From: Cyanodermella asteris
Taxonomy: Eukaryota; Ascomycota; Lecanoromycetes; Ostropales; Stictidaceae
NCBI GenBank assembly: GCA_900618795.1
Contig: UYJD01000010.1
Coordinates: forward strand, 545,715-578,948
Reading direction: 5' to 3'
Length of the DNA: 33,234 nucleotides
Shown piece after piece: positions 30,446-33,234 of this stretch. Under the pieces are notes generated by a model. That model was given only the letters and a program-made list of their open reading frames with translations. It did not search any database and was not told where the DNA came from. Numbering within the stretch: the stretch's first letter is position 1; every line of letters begins with the position of its first letter. A program made the translations under genes and the position numbers.

Positions 30446-33083
30446 GTATCGAGGCCTTCGGTGAGATGCGTGCTGGTAGGTCGGGAAGTATCAGGCTGGT
30501 AGGTGGATCTTCCCAAATTCTCAGCTTTGTTGTTATTCTCACTGATCTCACCTGCCACGCTCGTAATGTGACAGAAGTTCAATGCTCATGCCAGTTTAAT
30601 TGTTGTCGCCATCAAGTCCGCCTGATGCTGATGAGTAGGAGAGTTCAAGGCAGTCGGTGAGCGGAGCTGTTGGGTGCGACCGTGGTGTCGTGCAGCAGAA
30701 TATACAATGCATGTAAAGGCACAAGGTTGATTGTATCTCAGAATGGCTCGTCGAAGGACAATTTGATTCAACCCTTGTCCGTCTTGTGCTTGCAGTCCAC
30801 GCTGGTAGTCGAGGTATGCTTTGCTGGGACTTAATTGACGATTCGCTTTGCGCCTTCGTAGCCTGTCGCACGGATTCGTTTTGGGCTCTCAGCTACGTGT
30901 TGTGCATCATCATTTGGTGGACAGCAAGCCTTTTCCGATGCTTGACAAATTGGGACACAGGCTCCTCCAGTGTTCTGTGCAAAGACGAGAGGTGAAAAGC
31001 TGCACTGATACGTATTTCATGCGGACGGCAGATGGACAATACACCAGTCGTTCGAACTGAGATCTCTCATTGTTTCTGTCGCACCAGCGACACCCCAGAC
31101 CACCAGCACCACCACCGAACGACAACCAGAAAAGCGAACCAGAAACTCGCAAATACCGAGAACCAGGTCAACGCACAAAGGCCCGGCGCAGGCACCATCA
31201 CCTGCTCATCAGTCTCTACCCTGCCCTAGCATGCTTCCACATGCCTCCGCATGCATCCTGCCACCACCCGAACGGTTGGGCCTTCATTCACACGGCCCCT
31301 CCAGAAGGCATGCAGTCGCAAGATCGAGCTTGTCCGTGGTGCGTTCCCGTGATGTGCTTTCATGCAAGTGGCCGCGGCTGGATCCGGAGAAGGATCCTGC
31401 ATGGCGCTGCTGCAGGTATCTTGGTTACCGATCGGACGGATCAGGACAGGGCTAGCGGACGAGAAGGACACGAGAATTGAAAATTGCTAGGATGGATAGA
31501 GAAGTCGAGCCACTTGTTTAGGCGCTGAAGGTTGAGGGACGAGGTACAAGTGAGATGGAAGGATTTGGTACTGCCGAGAACCTGTGAGGATGCTTGAGAG
31601 AGGGGAGAGTGGAGAGGTTGTACATTGAGGTCCCACGAGATACAACGAAGAGATGGATCAGGTCTTCATGGAATCGCTTCTGATGGAGATATCTGGGGTT
31701 GATACCCCCGGTTTGATCTCTCAAACTGCTCTTGTGTAGCTCACTGCTCTCAATATGGAGAGAGGTGGCACATGTGCTCCGCTACTTTGTTCGAAATTTG
31801 CTTCATGACTATTCAAAGCGAATTTGATTGGCGCCAGTAGACCAGGAACTGCTGGCGTTCGTTGACCGAGCCGTAGATGACCGTTTTTCAGACAATAAAT
31901 TGCACTTGATAGCGCCATGGATTTCAGGGGACACGAAAGAGCAATATTTCAGAAGAACACAGCGTCGTTCGCAACGATGTAACGAAACAAAAGAGACCAT
32001 GTTGAACAACATCGGAGACTCCGCGTGCGTTCCGCAACCCACGTATCTAGACTTACCACTATTGGCACATCGTGGCATACACGGTCTCATCAATATGCGA
32101 AGGCTTTTTAGCTGCGGCGTGAGTCCGTGCAATCAAACATCCCAAGAAGCATGATGAAGCAAACTCAACACCCTTCGGAATGAATACATAGCCGCTCGTG
32201 ATCCAAACATCTCGCTACTTTGCTGACAGCATGATTCATCATCAGTGTGGAGGCGACGTTGATCCTGATATTCGAGCGACGTGCTATGCGAGGCGGGAGG
32301 CGTAGTCTGTTGAAGCCCCTCGAACGCATCGGATTCGTTCCAGCGTACGTAGTCCAAGATGATAGCAGAGCTGGAGCGGTGACGGAGTATGGCGAAGCGT
32401 TTGACCGAGAGGTCATCATTGACTGCAGGCCCTTCGCTTGCTGTGCGAGCCTGGCATCGCTTGCAGTCAAAGTGTCGATAAGTCGTTTCGCATGCATACC
32501 GAGTATGCAGTCATTGCACCGACGCCTCGTTCAGAGCTCGGTTCATCAACTACGTCCAATCCCAGACCACCGGGACGACATACTTCTGACAGGCAGGACC
32601 AAGAGTGGAGCTCTCATCTTGCGAGGCGAAGGGCTGAGCACTTCACACTGCTTCGCCGCAGAGGTGCAGTCGATGCTCTCCTTGAACTTCAATTTCCCCA
32701 CACACCCTCGATGTCTAATTGATCGGTTCTGTGCAGCCATAGGGCGAGAGCGAACTTTGTCTGGCGCGGGGAAACAGCATCCCCAGAGCCGGCGTTCAGG
32801 TAAGCTCGAATCAAGCACGCATCATTCAAGGACCATAGTAATCAAGCACCATCTCCGCTCCGGTAGGTTACGGACCCGCAGTATCCGGCCACCTGGGAGT
32901 GTATGGAACATCATATCACACCCACCTTCATGAGGGGGAGCATTACGGTGGGTACATAAACAGATAGCTGTGACATTTATCAGCATGCATGCAGCGCGCT
33001 AGACGTATCGAGCCGGTGCAAACAACCTTGTCAAACGAGTCAAACCCCAAGGACGACAACAACCCAACTTCTCGACACCCCCA
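30446..33083. other. 2.6 kb gene-poor region
   Basis: Open frames up to 228 codons (32247-32933, plus, without an ATG at its beginning) occur, but none shows a domain, and frames overlap on both strands. I found no transposon ends, RNA gene or tandem array. A gene with many introns or a decayed relic could be hidden. Confidence 0.4.
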
Positions 33084-33234
33084 ATGAATCAGCACTATCG
33101 ATTGCAAGCTCACCACTCACCTCGGGCGGCGGACAAGCCGAACGAAGGTGCAGAGCCGAAATGGTCCAGCAGCAGGTCGGCTTTGATTCTTGCTCATCAG
33201 CACCAAGCACTAGCAAGTCAGCTCTGTAGCTGTT
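33084..33234 (+). CDS. possible 5' end of a gene cut by the right edge
   Basis: ATG at 33084 opens a frame without a stop through the last base (50 codons), beginning MNQHYRLQAHHSPRAADKPN and going on with polar, Ala/Gln/Ser-rich sequence. The preceding 80 bp are rich in AACAAC/CCCAA, as in many fungal leaders. No family can be named from so short a piece; chance is possible. Confidence 0.3.
   Translation, partial: MNQHYRLQAHHSPRAADKPNEGAEPKWSSSRSALILAHQHQALASQLCSC

Noticed and set aside
32247-32933. 228-codon plus-strand open frame
   Set aside because: It does not begin with ATG, has no recognisable domain, and minus-strand frames of similar quality overlap it.

Overview
This is a window of nuclear DNA from a filamentous ascomycete (Pezizomycotina; a Dothideomycete is my weak guess). 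The evidence is short GT-AG introns of about 47-111 nt with CTAAC/CTGAC-type branch points, CT-rich leaders, single-gene transcription units, and families typical of this group: HET-domain protein, CYP53 benzoate hydroxylase, GMC oxidoreductase and a BYS1/thaumatin-like secreted protein. I saw no transposon, retroelement, CRISPR array or rRNA gene.

Layout. 1-463: probable partial gene on the minus strand running off the left edge, then about 2 kb with nothing recognisable. 2.57-3.85 kb: F-box protein (-). 4.56-5.57 kb: zinc-free quinone oxidoreductase-like MDR enzyme (+). 5.9-11.2 kb: a housekeeping block with ribosomal protein eL30 (-, four exons including a 7-nt microexon), a coiled-coil/low-complexity protein (+) and ribosomal protein uL16 (+, four exons). 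12.4-14.0 kb: CYP53-family benzoate 4-monooxygenase (+, no intron), followed by diverged tandem repeats of about 150 bp (14.04-14.67 kb). 16.6-17.4 kb: secreted thaumatin-like protein (+). 18.5-19.1 kb: TSR2 ribosome-biogenesis factor (-). 20.1-23.2 kb: 1010-aa alpha/beta hydrolase with a long disordered tail (+). 23.66-23.74 kb: tRNA-Ile(AAT) with a 14-nt intron (-). 24.66-26.23 kb: broken GMC oxidoreductase (+). 26.5-28.4 kb: HET-domain protein (-). 29.1-30.4 kb: FAD monooxygenase (+, four exons). The last 2.6 kb is gene-poor, with a possible gene start at the right edge.

How the genes relate. eL30, uL16 and TSR2 (the eS26 chaperone of other fungi) all serve ribosome production, but they lie in separate transcription units. 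CYP53 and the FAD monooxygenase belong to families that hydroxylate aromatic acids and related compounds; they are 15 kb apart, so I do not call them a cluster. The part right of the tRNA (GMC relic, HET gene, FAD monooxygenase, gene-poor tail) looks accessory, while the part left of it is mostly conserved genes. Exon boundaries were assigned by eye from splice sites, reading frame and family conservation.
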